The notes beneath the pieces were generated by a model that was not told the origin of the DNA, ran no database searches, and saw only the letters and a program-made list of their open reading frames with translations. The position numbers and the translations under genes are program-made. Of a DNA stretch of 6,860 nt, positions 1-5,893 are shown one piece after another; the stretch's first letter is position 1, and the number at the start of each line of letters is the position of its first letter. Origin of the DNA: Anaerolineae bacterium (lineage in GTDB: Bacteria > Chloroflexota > Anaerolineae > JACIWR01); the NCBI GenBank assembly GCA_021162125.1, contig JAGGZG010000365.1, positions 1 to 6,860 on the forward strand, written 5' to 3'.

Positions 1-28
1 ACAGTCACCTCCGAGGTGACTGTCACCT
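1..28. repeat. Overlapping palindromes in the leader region, target of the adjacent insertion
   Basis: Bases 1-11 (ACAGTCACCTC) and 13-23 form a perfect inverted repeat around one central base. Bases 14-20 and 22-28 form a second one (AGGTGAC, T, GTCACCT) that overlaps the first. The core ACCTCCGAGGT recurs inside the neighbouring element. This looks like a dispersed palindromic repeat of REP type. Removing the proposed insertion 29-170 and one copy of its flanking duplication rejoins this block directly to 181 onward. The repeat may extend left of the window. Confidence 0.6.
19..28 (+). repeat. Left copy of putative target-site duplication
   Basis: ACTGTCACCT, identical to 171-180, directly abuts the left terminal inverted repeat that begins at 29. 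Confidence 0.58.
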
Positions 29-55
29 CAATGTCATTAAGTTAAGGAATCGCCC

Positions 56-70
56 AGACCTCCGAGGTCT
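56..70. repeat. Internal palindrome, left copy
   Basis: AGACCTC and GAGGTCT form a perfect 7-base inverted repeat around a single central C. The sequence is the exact reverse complement of 140-154, so the element carries an inverted pair near its two ends. The ACCTCCGAGGT core also occurs in the palindrome at 1-23 outside the element. Confidence 0.6.
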
Positions 71-107
71 TGTGCGGCCCTTGCGCGACGGGAATTTGCA
101 GCAAATA

Positions 108-116
108 TGGTATAAT
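108..116 (+). promoter_or_regulatory. Extended -10 promoter inside the element, facing uvrB
   Basis: TGGTATAAT has a consensus -10 hexamer TATAAT (111-116) preceded by the TGn extension (108-110). Such promoters can work without a good -35 box, and I see none at 16-18 bases spacing; TTGCGC at 81-86 is too far away. Three copies of a 6-mer in alternating orientation surround it: ATTTGC at 95-100 partly covered by the palindrome 94-106, GCAAAT at 101-106 and ATTTGC at 115-120. They could form an operator. Predicted transcription start is near 123, giving a leader of roughly 150 bases. Confidence 0.5.
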
Positions 117-139
117 TTGCACCTGTGAGACTCCACCGG

Positions 140-154
140 AGACCTCGGAGGTCT
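140..154. repeat. Internal palindrome, right copy
   Basis: AGACCTC, G, GAGGTCT is the reverse complement of 56-70 and overlaps the inner two bases of the right terminal inverted repeat. If the promoter at 108-116 is active, this palindrome lies in the 5' leader of the uvrB transcript. Confidence 0.6.
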
Positions 155-170
155 TATCTTAATGACATTG

Positions 171-180
171 ACTGTCACCT
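171..180 (+). repeat. Right copy of putative target-site duplication
   Basis: ACTGTCACCT, identical to 19-28, directly abuts the right terminal inverted repeat that ends at 170. The match would extend one base leftward (G at 18 and at 170), so the exact boundary is uncertain by one base. Confidence 0.58.
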
Positions 181-227
181 GACGATATTGATTATACACC
201 GGCCAGTGAAAAACACCAAATCGGTGG

Positions 228-246
228 GGGCACAGCGGCTGTGCCC
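228..246. repeat. GC-rich hairpin in the uvrB leader
   Basis: GGGCACAG (228-235) pairs perfectly with CTGTGCCC (239-246) around a 3-base loop. Bases 223-226 (GGTG) and 252-255 (CACC) could extend the structure. No T-run follows, so it does not look like an intrinsic terminator. It may be a REP-like palindrome or an mRNA structure close to the uvrB start. Confidence 0.5.
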
Positions 247-262
247 TACTGCACCGTTGACC

Positions 263-266
263 AGGA
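263..266 (+). promoter_or_regulatory. Shine-Dalgarno AGGA that favours the GTG start of uvrB
   Basis: AGGA directly abuts the ATG at 267, leaving no spacer, but lies 9 bases before the in-frame GTG at 276, within the usual range. It is the only ribosome-binding-site-like sequence near either candidate start. Confidence 0.5.
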
Positions 267-275
267 ATGAAAACC

Positions 276-2297
276 GTGCAGAGATTCAAACTGGTATCCG
301 ACTTTCAACCTACCGGCGACCAACCGCAGGCCATCGAGAAGCTGGTCGAGGGATTACAACGGGGCTATAAGCACCAAACCCTGCTCGGCGCTACGGGCAC
401 TGGCAAGACCTACGTCATGGCCCAGGTCATCGAGCGTGTTCAGCGGCCGGCGCTGGTCATCGCTCACAATAAGACCCTGGCCGCCCAGCTCTACGCTGAG
501 TTCAGGGATCTCTTCCCCCACAACGCCGTCGAGTACTTCGTGAGCTACTACGACTACTACCAGCCCGAAGCGTACATCCCCAGGCACGACCTGTACATCG
601 AGAAGGATGCCAGCATCAACGAGGAGATCGAACGGCTGCGCCTGGCAGCCACTACCTCACTGCTCACCCGCCGTGACGTGATTATCGTCGCCAGCGTGTC
701 GTGCATCTACTCCATCGGCTCGCCGGACGAGTACGGCCAGGACGTTGTCGTGCTCAAGCGGGGCGAGGTGCGCCGCCGCGACCGCGTGTTGCGCCACCTG
801 GTGGAAATCTACTACGAGCGCAATGATTACGACTTCGGACGGGGGAAGTTCCGCGTGCGAGGCGACACCCTGGAGGTCTACCCTGCTTACGAGGAACTGG
901 CCTACCGCATCGGCTTCTGGGGGGACGAGGTGGAGCGCCTGACCCAGATTGACCCCCTCACCGGCGAGGTGCTGGCCGAACTGGACGAGGTGCAAATCTT
1001 CCCCGCACGTCACTTCGTCACCCGCCAGGACTACCTACCCATCGCCCTGGCCAACATCGAGAAGGAGCTGGAGGAACGACTGGCCGAGCTACGGGCCCAG
1101 GGCAAACTGCTGGAGGCCCAACGCCTGGAGCAGCGCACCCGCTACGACCTGGAGATGCTGCGTGAGGTGGGATACTGCGCCGGCATCGAGAACTACTCGC
1201 GACACCTTTCGGGTCGGGAACCGGGGCAGCAGCCGTGGACTCTGCTCGACTACTTCCCCGAGGATTACCTGCTGTTCGTGGACGAATCGCACATGACCAT
1301 CCCCCAGATTCGCGGCATGTATCACGGCGACCGTTCGCGCAAGGAAACATTGGTCGAGTACGGGTTTCGCCTGCCCAGCGCCCTCGACAACCGCCCGCTG
1401 ACTTTCGAGGAATTCGAGCGGCAGATAAATCAAGTGATCTACACCTCGGCCACGCCGGGGCCCTACGAATTGGAACACTCGGAGCAGGTAGTGGAGCAGA
1501 TTATCCGCCCCACTGGCCTGGTGGACCCCGAGGTGATCGTCAGGCCCACGGAAGGCCAGATTGACGACCTCATCGGTGAGATCAACAAGCGAGTGCAGCG
1601 CGGCGAGCGGGTACTGGTCACCACGCTGACCAAGCGCATGGCCGAGGATCTGACCGACTACCTGTTAGAGATGGGCATCAAGGTGCACTACCTGCACTCG
1701 GAGATTCAGACCATCGAGCGGGTGGAGATTCTGCGCGACCTGCGCATGGGGGTGTACGACGTGGTGGTCGGCATCAACCTCTTGCGCGAGGGGCTGGACC
1801 TACCAGAAGTCTCGCTGGTAGCCATCCTCGACGCGGACAAAGAGGGTTTTCTGCGCTCGGACACCGCGCTCATTCAGACCATTGGCCGCGCCGCGCGACA
1901 CGTGAACGCGCAGGCCATCATGTACGCAGACCGGATCACCGACTCGATGAGACGGGCCATCGAGGAAACCAACCGCCGCCGCCTCAAACAGATCACCTAC
2001 AACGAAGCCCATGGAATCACCCCGGCCAGCATCATTAAAGAGATACACGACCTGACCGAGCGGGTGCGTGCCGTTGCCGAGGAGAAGGCCGAATATCGCG
2101 TCACCCGCCGCCTGCCCAAGGACGAGCTCACGCGCGTCATCAAAGAACTGGAGAAGCAGATGCACGCCGCAGCGGAGGCTCTGGAGTTCGAGAAGGCGGC
2201 CCTGCTGCGAGATCAGATTTTCGATCTGCGGCGGGAGTTGCTGGAGGTAGACGAAAGCGTGCCGGAGTGGGAGCGGATACGGCGGATGGAGGTATGA
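276..2297 (+). CDS. uvrB: UvrABC excinuclease subunit B (UvrB)
   Basis: UvrB is the DNA-damage verification helicase of nucleotide excision repair. It is loaded by UvrA, opens DNA around the lesion with its beta-hairpin, and recruits UvrC for incision. Counting from the GTG at 276 (673 residues, the length of E. coli UvrB), one sees Walker A GATGTGKT (38-45), the Tyr-rich beta-hairpin YYDYYQPEAYIP (91-102), DESH motif II (336-339), TSATP (390-394), GINLLREGLDLPE (499-511), DADKEGF (519-525) and QTIGRAARH motif VI (534-542). A C-terminal UVR helical hairpin that binds UvrC or UvrA covers about 620-655. All key residues are intact. An ATG at 267 would add three residues but has no spacer to the AGGA at 263-266. 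The GTG start gives the family-typical beginning MQRFKLVSDFQPTGDQP. The stop overlaps the next gene's ATG. No obvious LexA-type box is visible; the leader contains a MITE-like element with a promoter. Confidence 0.97.
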   Translation: MQRFKLVSDFQPTGDQPQAIEKLVEGLQRGYKHQTLLGATGTGKTYVMAQVIERVQRPALVIAHNKTLAAQLYAEFRDLFPHNAVEYFVSYYDYYQPEAYIPRHDLYIEKDASINEEIERLRLAATTSLLTRRDVIIVASVSCIYSIGSPDEYGQDVVVLKRGEVRRRDRVLRHLVEIYYERNDYDFGRGKFRVRGDTLEVYPAYEELAYRIGFWGDEVERLTQIDPLTGEVLAELDEVQIFPARHFVTRQDYLPIALANIEKELEERLAELRAQGKLLEAQRLEQRTRYDLEMLREVGYCAGIENYSRHLSGREPGQQPWTLLDYFPEDYLLFVDESHMTIPQIRGMYHGDRSRKETLVEYGFRLPSALDNRPLTFEEFERQINQVIYTSATPGPYELEHSEQVVEQIIRPTGLVDPEVIVRPTEGQIDDLIGEINKRVQRGERVLVTTLTKRMAEDLTDYLLEMGIKVHYLHSEIQTIERVEILRDLRMGVYDVVVGINLLREGLDLPEVSLVAILDADKEGFLRSDTALIQTIGRAARHVNAQAIMYADRITDSMRRAIEETNRRRLKQITYNEAHGITPASIIKEIHDLTERVRAVAEEKAEYRVTRRLPKDELTRVIKELEKQMHAAAEALEFEKAALLRDQIFDLRRELLEVDESVPEWERIRRMEV

Positions 2298-3223
2298 TTC
2301 GTGAACCCGGTTACCTGGCACTGAATCGCTCCGGCGAGCTCGCCCGCCGCGTCGAGGCGGTTTACGACCTCCTGGCTCCCTGCCGCCTCTGTCCTCGCGA
2401 ATGTGGCACGGATCGTCTGTCCAGCGAGGAGGGCTTCTGCCGCAGCGGGGCCCAGCCGAAGGTGGCCAGTTGGACCCTGCACCCCTGGGAGGAGCCGCCC
2501 ATCAGTGGCGCGCGCGGATCGGGCACGATTTTCTTCTCCGGTTGCACCGGGCGTTGCCTCTTCTGCCAAAACTACCCCATCAGCCAACTCGGCGTGGGCA
2601 ACGTGGTCACCGTGGAGCGACTGGCGGAGATGATGGTTGAGCTCCAGCAACGCGGAGCGCACAACGTTAACCTGGTCACCCCCACCCACTTCGTGCCGCA
2701 GATCCTGGCTGCCCTGTCCCTGGCTGTGGAGATGGGCCTGCGCCTGCCGCTGGTCTACAACTCCAGCGGATACGAGAGCGTCGAAGTCCTGCGCCTGCTC
2801 GATGGCGTGGTGGACGTCTGGCTGCCCGACGCTAAATACGCCACTGACGACGTCGCCCGCCGGCTGTCGGGCTTCTCGCGTTACGTCGAACATAATCGTG
2901 CCGCTCTGAGGGAAATGTACCGCCAGGTGGGGGATGAACTACTCCTCGACGGCGAGGGCATTGCCCAGCGAGGGCTCATCATCCGGCACTTGGTGCTGCC
3001 CGGCGGACTGGCCGGCACGCGGGAAGTGTTGCACTGGATCGCGAGTGAGCTTTCCCCCCGCGTCCACGTCAGTCTGATGGGCCAGTACTTCCCGGCCTAT
3101 CGGGCAGTGGGCCATCCACTGCTGGGGCGCAAACTCACGACGGAGGAGTACGAGGACGCGCTGGCCGCCTTCGACGAAGCAGACCTGAAACGCGGCTGGC
3201 GACAGGAACATGCGTGTGAGTAA
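2294..3223 (+). CDS. Radical SAM protein, COG1313 (PflX-like) family
   Basis: The protein has 309 residues and belongs to the radical SAM superfamily, near the pyruvate-formate-lyase activase-like COG1313 group. The SAM-binding [4Fe-4S] motif CTGRCLFC has its CxxxCxxC cysteines at 84, 88 and 91. An N-terminal cluster CRLCPRECG gives C30, C33, C37, with C49 further on. This cluster is typical of the group and could hold a second metal or Fe-S site. The late motif MGQYFPAY is also characteristic. Substrate and reaction are not established for this group. A glycyl-radical activase role is only suggested by homology, and no glycyl-radical enzyme is nearby. The ATG overlaps the uvrB TGA as ATGA, and GGAGGT (2288-2293) directly abuts it, so translation is probably coupled to uvrB. 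A GTG at 2267 would add nine residues lying inside uvrB coding sequence. I prefer 2294 because the product then starts MIREPGYLAL, close to the conserved part of the family. Confidence 0.88.
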   Translation: MIREPGYLALNRSGELARRVEAVYDLLAPCRLCPRECGTDRLSSEEGFCRSGAQPKVASWTLHPWEEPPISGARGSGTIFFSGCTGRCLFCQNYPISQLGVGNVVTVERLAEMMVELQQRGAHNVNLVTPTHFVPQILAALSLAVEMGLRLPLVYNSSGYESVEVLRLLDGVVDVWLPDAKYATDDVARRLSGFSRYVEHNRAALREMYRQVGDELLLDGEGIAQRGLIIRHLVLPGGLAGTREVLHWIASELSPRVHVSLMGQYFPAYRAVGHPLLGRKLTTEEYEDALAAFDEADLKRGWRQEHACE

Positions 3224-3255
3224 ATAACGATAGCATCTCACTGAGGAGGTCACCG

Positions 3256-3492
3256 ATGGCTCTGCCGCGATTGGTACGCAATTCCCTGCTCCGCCTGGCA
3301 AAGGACGACATTCTGGAGTTCATCGCGGAGAACGAAGACACCCTGGTCCATTACGTCCGCGAGGAGCTTGACCGCGTGGACGAGCGCTTGCCCGAAGAGC
3401 AGATGTTCATTGACATCAAGATGGGTGCTTTGGGCGAGGAGTTGGTGCGAGCCGTCCTGGCCGCTATGGTGCGCTTCATAGAGGACTACTGA
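3256..3492 (+). CDS. Small acidic helical protein of unknown function (78 residues)
   Basis: I do not recognise this protein. A strong Shine-Dalgarno GAGGAGGT (3243-3250) lies five bases before the ATG, the best ribosome-binding site in the window, so the gene is very probably translated. The product has no Cys, no signal peptide and no transmembrane segment. It has 18 acidic against 10 basic residues, and heptad-like hydrophobic spacing suggests two or three amphipathic helices, split around Pro46 and Gly57/Gly60. It starts 32 bases after the radical SAM stop with no terminator between, so it is probably in the same transcript. Its sequence MFIDIKMGALGEELVRAVLAAM could be an oligomerisation or partner-binding surface, but this is speculation. 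Confidence 0.75.
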   Translation: MALPRLVRNSLLRLAKDDILEFIAENEDTLVHYVREELDRVDERLPEEQMFIDIKMGALGEELVRAVLAAMVRFIEDY

Positions 3493-3524
3493 TCGCCGGA
3501 AGTGCTCATGCCCTGCAACACGAT

Positions 3525-3555
3525 TTCAACCCAACGTTAACACTCCTTCAACCCA
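3525..3555 (+). repeat. Direct repeat pair upstream of the response regulator
   Basis: TTCAACCCA occurs at 3525-3533 and again at 3547-3555, 22 bases apart, about two helical turns. It sits just upstream of the candidate -10 at 3575, a plausible place for an activator dimer. The repeat is short and the functional reading is a guess. Confidence 0.3.
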
Positions 3556-3574
3556 CATATCTCGAATTTTGTAG

Positions 3575-3580
3575 TATAGT
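3575..3580 (+). promoter_or_regulatory. Candidate -10 box for the response regulator gene
   Basis: TATAGT differs from the TATAAT consensus at one base and lies in an AT-rich patch (3557-3597) within otherwise GC-rich DNA. No good -35 is found at 16-18 bases; the TTCAACCCA repeats lie upstream instead. The rest of the 227-base gap 3493-3719 contains no convincing ORF or RNA gene. There is a short GCCAG/CTGGC stem at 3623-3634. Confidence 0.35.
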
Positions 3581-3719
3581 AGGAGCAGTTTTTGATTCAG
3601 CCGGGCAGTGAAGCCAGGCTGCGCCAGCTCTGGCCAACGCACGCAGAGCAATCCAAGCGAACTCAGAAAACAGTCTTTTGCGCCGTCATCATTGCAACGC
3701 TCAAACGGGAGTGAGCCAC

Positions 3720-4178
3720 ATGGCACTGTACATCGCACCCAAAGTTCTCATCGTAGACGATCACGATACTTTCCGCAGCGTGTTAGCAAAGGCGCTACGC
3801 CTCAGTCGTTATCGGGTCGTTCAGGCCGACAACGGTCCTACCTGTCTCTTCGTCGCTCGCCAGGAGCAGCCCGACCTCATCCTGCTCGACCTGGTGATGA
3901 GCGGTCAAGATGGGTTTGCGACATGTCGGCGGCTGCGTGCCGATCCCACAACTTCCCACATCCCGATTCTCGTCGTGTCCGCATGGTCGGGACCGCACGT
4001 CAGGATGGAAGTCCTCGCCGCTGGCGCGAATGCCTTCATCGAGAAACCTTTTAGCACCTCGGAGCTAGAAAAATACATCGAGGCATTACTGCCAAGAAAA
4101 GCGCCCGCGTCCATCCCGTTGCAGTTGAGCCACGTGATGGCTCGACCAGCCCCCAGTGTCTCTCCACAAAGGGCGTGA
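3720..4178 (+). CDS. Single-domain response regulator (CheY-like receiver)
   Basis: The product has 152 residues: one receiver domain (about 7-124) and a 28-residue Pro/Ser-rich tail with no recognisable output domain. The phosphorylation site is complete: acidic pair D13-D14, phosphoacceptor D57 in LILLDLVM, switch residue S87, and K109 in the EKPF motif. Such proteins act in the cytoplasm through protein-protein contacts or as phosphorelay intermediates. The start is the ATG at 3720, with GGGAG (3707-3711) eight bases upstream. An upstream in-frame start at 3678 would add 14 residues not typical of receivers. No histidine kinase is in the window, so the gene is an orphan here. It is separated by 227 bases from the preceding genes and converges on the ABC transporter genes. 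Confidence 0.9.
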   Translation: MALYIAPKVLIVDDHDTFRSVLAKALRLSRYRVVQADNGPTCLFVARQEQPDLILLDLVMSGQDGFATCRRLRADPTTSHIPILVVSAWSGPHVRMEVLAAGANAFIEKPFSTSELEKYIEALLPRKAPASIPLQLSHVMARPAPSVSPQRA

Positions 4179-4212
4179 AGAGAGAGCTTCCCTCACAAGA
4201 CGCCTGAAACCA

Positions 4213-4245
4213 AGAACCCCGTTCTCTTGGAGAAAACGGGGTTCT
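4213..4245. terminator. Hairpin between convergent genes, possible bidirectional terminator
   Basis: AGAACCCCGTT (4213-4223) pairs perfectly with AACGGGGTTCT (4235-4245), and CTC/GAG can pair within the 11-base loop. It lies between the response regulator stop and the ABC ATPase stop, where a shared terminator is expected. There is no clear T-run on either side, so a REP-like role is equally possible. It resembles the hairpin at 5844-5878. Confidence 0.55.
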
Positions 4246-4277
4246 CAGCTTGCCCTCTCGTGTCCCTCGGATAAGTT

Positions 4278-5819
4278 CTAAGTCCTGTGTGCGCCTGCCA
4301 TCATCAGCCCCAGCCGTTCGACCGTAGCCTCATGCTGGTCCACAATACCCACGACCTGGCCTTCGTACATCACCGCAATGCGATCAGATAAGTTGAGTAT
4401 CTCGTCCAGGTCCTCGGAGATGAGGAGCGTAGCCGTTCCTTTGGTTCGCTGGGCGACCAAGCGCTGGTGAATGTATTCCGTGGCGCTGATGTCCACGCCG
4501 CGTGTGGGCTGGGCAGCCACCAGGACGCGCGGTTCCCGCGAGAGCTCGCGGGCCAGGACCATTTTCTGGATGTTGCCGCCCGACAGGGTTTTCAGAGGGG
4601 TATCGCGCGAGGGTGTCCTTATATCGAAGTTTTCTATCAGGTTATCGGCGTATTCGGCTATCTTGCCGAAATTCATGAAGATGCCACTGGCATAGGGCCT
4701 GTCCGTGTGGTTCTTCAGGATCAAGTTCTCCTCCACACTGAAATCGCGGATGACCCCATCGCGCATGCGTTCCTCCGGGATATAGGCCAGCCCGTGTTTC
4801 AGCAGGCGGTCCGGTGGCCAACCCGACGTATCCACGCCGTCTATACTCACCCGGCCCCGGGTGGGCACTCGCAGCCCGGCAATGACTTCGGCCAGTTCAC
4901 GTTGCCCGTTGCCGGAGACACCAGCGATGCCCAGGATCTCACCCGCCCGCACACTCAGGCTCACACCACGCAGCGCTGGCACACCTCTGTCACCCTCCGC
5001 CCACAGGTCCTCCAACGATAAGCGCACCGGGCCTAGCTGTATCGGCTGGCGTTCCACGCGCAACAGAACCTCGCGTCCCACCATGAGCCGTGCCAGTTCC
5101 TCTCGAGTCGCCTCCGAGGTCGGCAGAGTCTTGACCACACGTCCATCACGCAGCACGGTCACCCGGTCGCTGATGGAGAGCACCTCGTGGAGCTTGTGGC
5201 TGATGAAAATGAGGGCATGGCCTTCCTGGGCCATTCGGCGGAGGGTAGCGATCAACTCTTCCACCTCTTGCGGAGTCAACACCGCCGTCGGCTCGTCGAG
5301 GATCAAGAGATCGGCACCGCGATACAGCGCTTTCAGGATCTCCACACGTTGCTGCTCGCCCACCGCCAGTTGCCACACCATAGCCGTGGGGTCTACCTGC
5401 AACCCGTACTTGCTGCTTAGCTCGCGGATGCGCTCCGTTACCACGTCCAGGTCCAGTAAGAAGCCTCGCGAGGAGGGCAAGCCCAGGGCTATGTTCTCGG
5501 CCACGGATAGAGTGGGCACCAGCATAAAGTGCTGGTGGATCATACCAATTCCCAGGCGGATGGCATCGGCCGGCGAGTGGATGGCGGTAGCCTGGCCATT
5601 GAGGAAAATCTGCCCCTGCTCGGGCCGGTAAAGCCCGTACAGGATGTTCATCAACGTGGTCTTGCCAGCGCCGTTCTCGCCCAGTAGGGCGTGGATTTCG
5701 CCAGCACGCACGTCGAAGTCTACCCGGTCGTTGGCCAACACGCCGGGGAATCGCTTGACGATTCCGCGCATCTCGACCCGCTCGATACGCCGCTGCCTGG
5801 ATAATATCTGATCAGTCAT
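4278..5819 (-). CDS. ABC importer ATPase with two nucleotide-binding domains, nucleoside/sugar (BMP-linked) class
   Basis: This is the cytoplasmic energy-coupling subunit of an importer: 513 residues, two fused ATPase domains as in RbsA, MglA and the nucleoside ATPases of NupO/YufO type. Domain 1 (about 14-255) is complete: Walker A GENGAGKT (47-54), signature-like LAVGEQQ (151-157), Walker B LLILDEPT (171-178), H-loop H208. Domain 2 (about 266-508) is degenerate: GVSGNGQ (300-306) lacks the Walker A Lys, AAQPTRGVD (435-443) replaces Walker B Asp-Glu with Ala-Gln, and the H-loop position is E469. It keeps IPEER and a good LSGGNIQK signature (412-419). Domain 1 Walker motifs plus the domain 2 signature would make the one active ATP site. 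The start is the ATG at 5819 with AGGA five bases upstream. A longer frame from 5885 reads through the hairpin 5844-5878 and is rejected. Nucleoside specificity is inferred from the adjacent BMP-family gene. Confidence 0.92.
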   Translation of the reverse strand: MTDQILSRQRRIERVEMRGIVKRFPGVLANDRVDFDVRAGEIHALLGENGAGKTTLMNILYGLYRPEQGQIFLNGQATAIHSPADAIRLGIGMIHQHFMLVPTLSVAENIALGLPSSRGFLLDLDVVTERIRELSSKYGLQVDPTAMVWQLAVGEQQRVEILKALYRGADLLILDEPTAVLTPQEVEELIATLRRMAQEGHALIFISHKLHEVLSISDRVTVLRDGRVVKTLPTSEATREELARLMVGREVLLRVERQPIQLGPVRLSLEDLWAEGDRGVPALRGVSLSVRAGEILGIAGVSGNGQRELAEVIAGLRVPTRGRVSIDGVDTSGWPPDRLLKHGLAYIPEERMRDGVIRDFSVEENLILKNHTDRPYASGIFMNFGKIAEYADNLIENFDIRTPSRDTPLKTLSGGNIQKMVLARELSREPRVLVAAQPTRGVDISATEYIHQRLVAQRTKGTATLLISEDLDEILNLSDRIAVMYEGQVVGIVDQHEATVERLGLMMAGAHRT

Positions 5820-5824
5820 GGCGA

Positions 5825-5828
5825 TCCT
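5825..5828 (-). promoter_or_regulatory. Ribosome binding site fixing the ABC ATPase start
   Basis: On the minus strand AGGA is followed by TCGCC and then ATG (5819-5817), a normal five-base spacer. This supports the short start over the in-frame extension to 5885, which would translate the hairpin. Confidence 0.6.
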
Positions 5829-5843
5829 GGATAAAAACGCTCT

Positions 5844-5878
5844 CAGGAACCCGTTTTCTCTAAGAAAACGGGTTCCTG
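5844..5878 (-). terminator. Perfect 16-base-pair hairpin between lipoprotein and ATPase genes (attenuator or REP-like repeat)
   Basis: Bases 5844-5859 and 5863-5878 are exact reverse complements around a 3-base loop. On the minus strand a TTTTT run (5837-5833) follows six bases after the stem, so partial termination is plausible. That would give more binding-protein transcript than ATPase transcript, a common arrangement in importer operons. The sequence also resembles the hairpin at 4213-4245 (shared AACCC, CGTT and GAAAACGGG blocks), so a mobile or REP-type repeat co-opted as an attenuator is an alternative. Confidence 0.6.
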
Positions 5879-5893
5879 GAGACACTCTGATTT

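Larger units (their letters stand above)
29..170. mobile_element. MITE-like element or collapsed insertion sequence, 142 bases
   Basis: The left end, 29-46, reads CAATGTCATTAAGTTAAG. The right end, 153-170, is its reverse complement with one mismatch in 18, and the outer 13 bases match exactly. Directly outside both ends lies the same 10-base sequence ACTGTCACCT (19-28 and 171-180), as expected for a target-site duplication. The interior has no coding capacity, so any movement would need a transposase supplied from elsewhere. Duplications of about 9-12 bases are known for IS4-type transposases, so an IS4-related source is a guess. The interior holds two palindromes (56-70, 140-154) and a promoter-like sequence (108-116) directed toward uvrB. 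The alternative is a chance arrangement within a palindrome-rich region, but exact abutment of the direct repeats to the terminal repeats argues against that. Confidence 0.62.

Noticed and set aside
228..246. Hairpin before uvrB as an intrinsic terminator or riboswitch
   Set aside because: No T-run follows the stem and no known riboswitch consensus is visible.
1..266. Repeated palindromes as a CRISPR array or integron site
   Set aside because: The repeats differ in orientation and spacing, there are no uniform spacers and no cas or integrase gene. The terminal repeats and direct repeats fit a transposable element better.
1..266. SOS (LexA) box controlling uvrB
   Set aside because: I found neither the Gram-positive GAAC-N4-GTTC pattern nor the enterobacterial CTG-N10-CAG pattern in a convincing promoter position. 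A lineage-specific operator cannot be excluded.
2213..2893. Minus-strand open frame of 226 codons
   Set aside because: It is antisense to the end of uvrB and the radical SAM gene. Both sense genes have clear conserved motifs and the antisense product has none.
3608..4054. Plus-strand frame overlapping the response regulator in another phase
   Set aside because: Low-complexity Arg/Ser-rich product with no motif, while the overlapping receiver domain has all catalytic residues.
4861..5631. Long plus-strand open frame of 256 codons
   Set aside because: It lies entirely antisense to the ABC ATPase gene, and its Ser/Arg-rich translation has the look of a GC-rich shadow frame.
5820..5885. N-terminal extension of the ABC ATPase from an upstream start at 5885
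   Set aside because: The added 22 residues are encoded by the hairpin 5844-5878, have no family resemblance, and a good ribosome binding site precedes the ATG at 5819.
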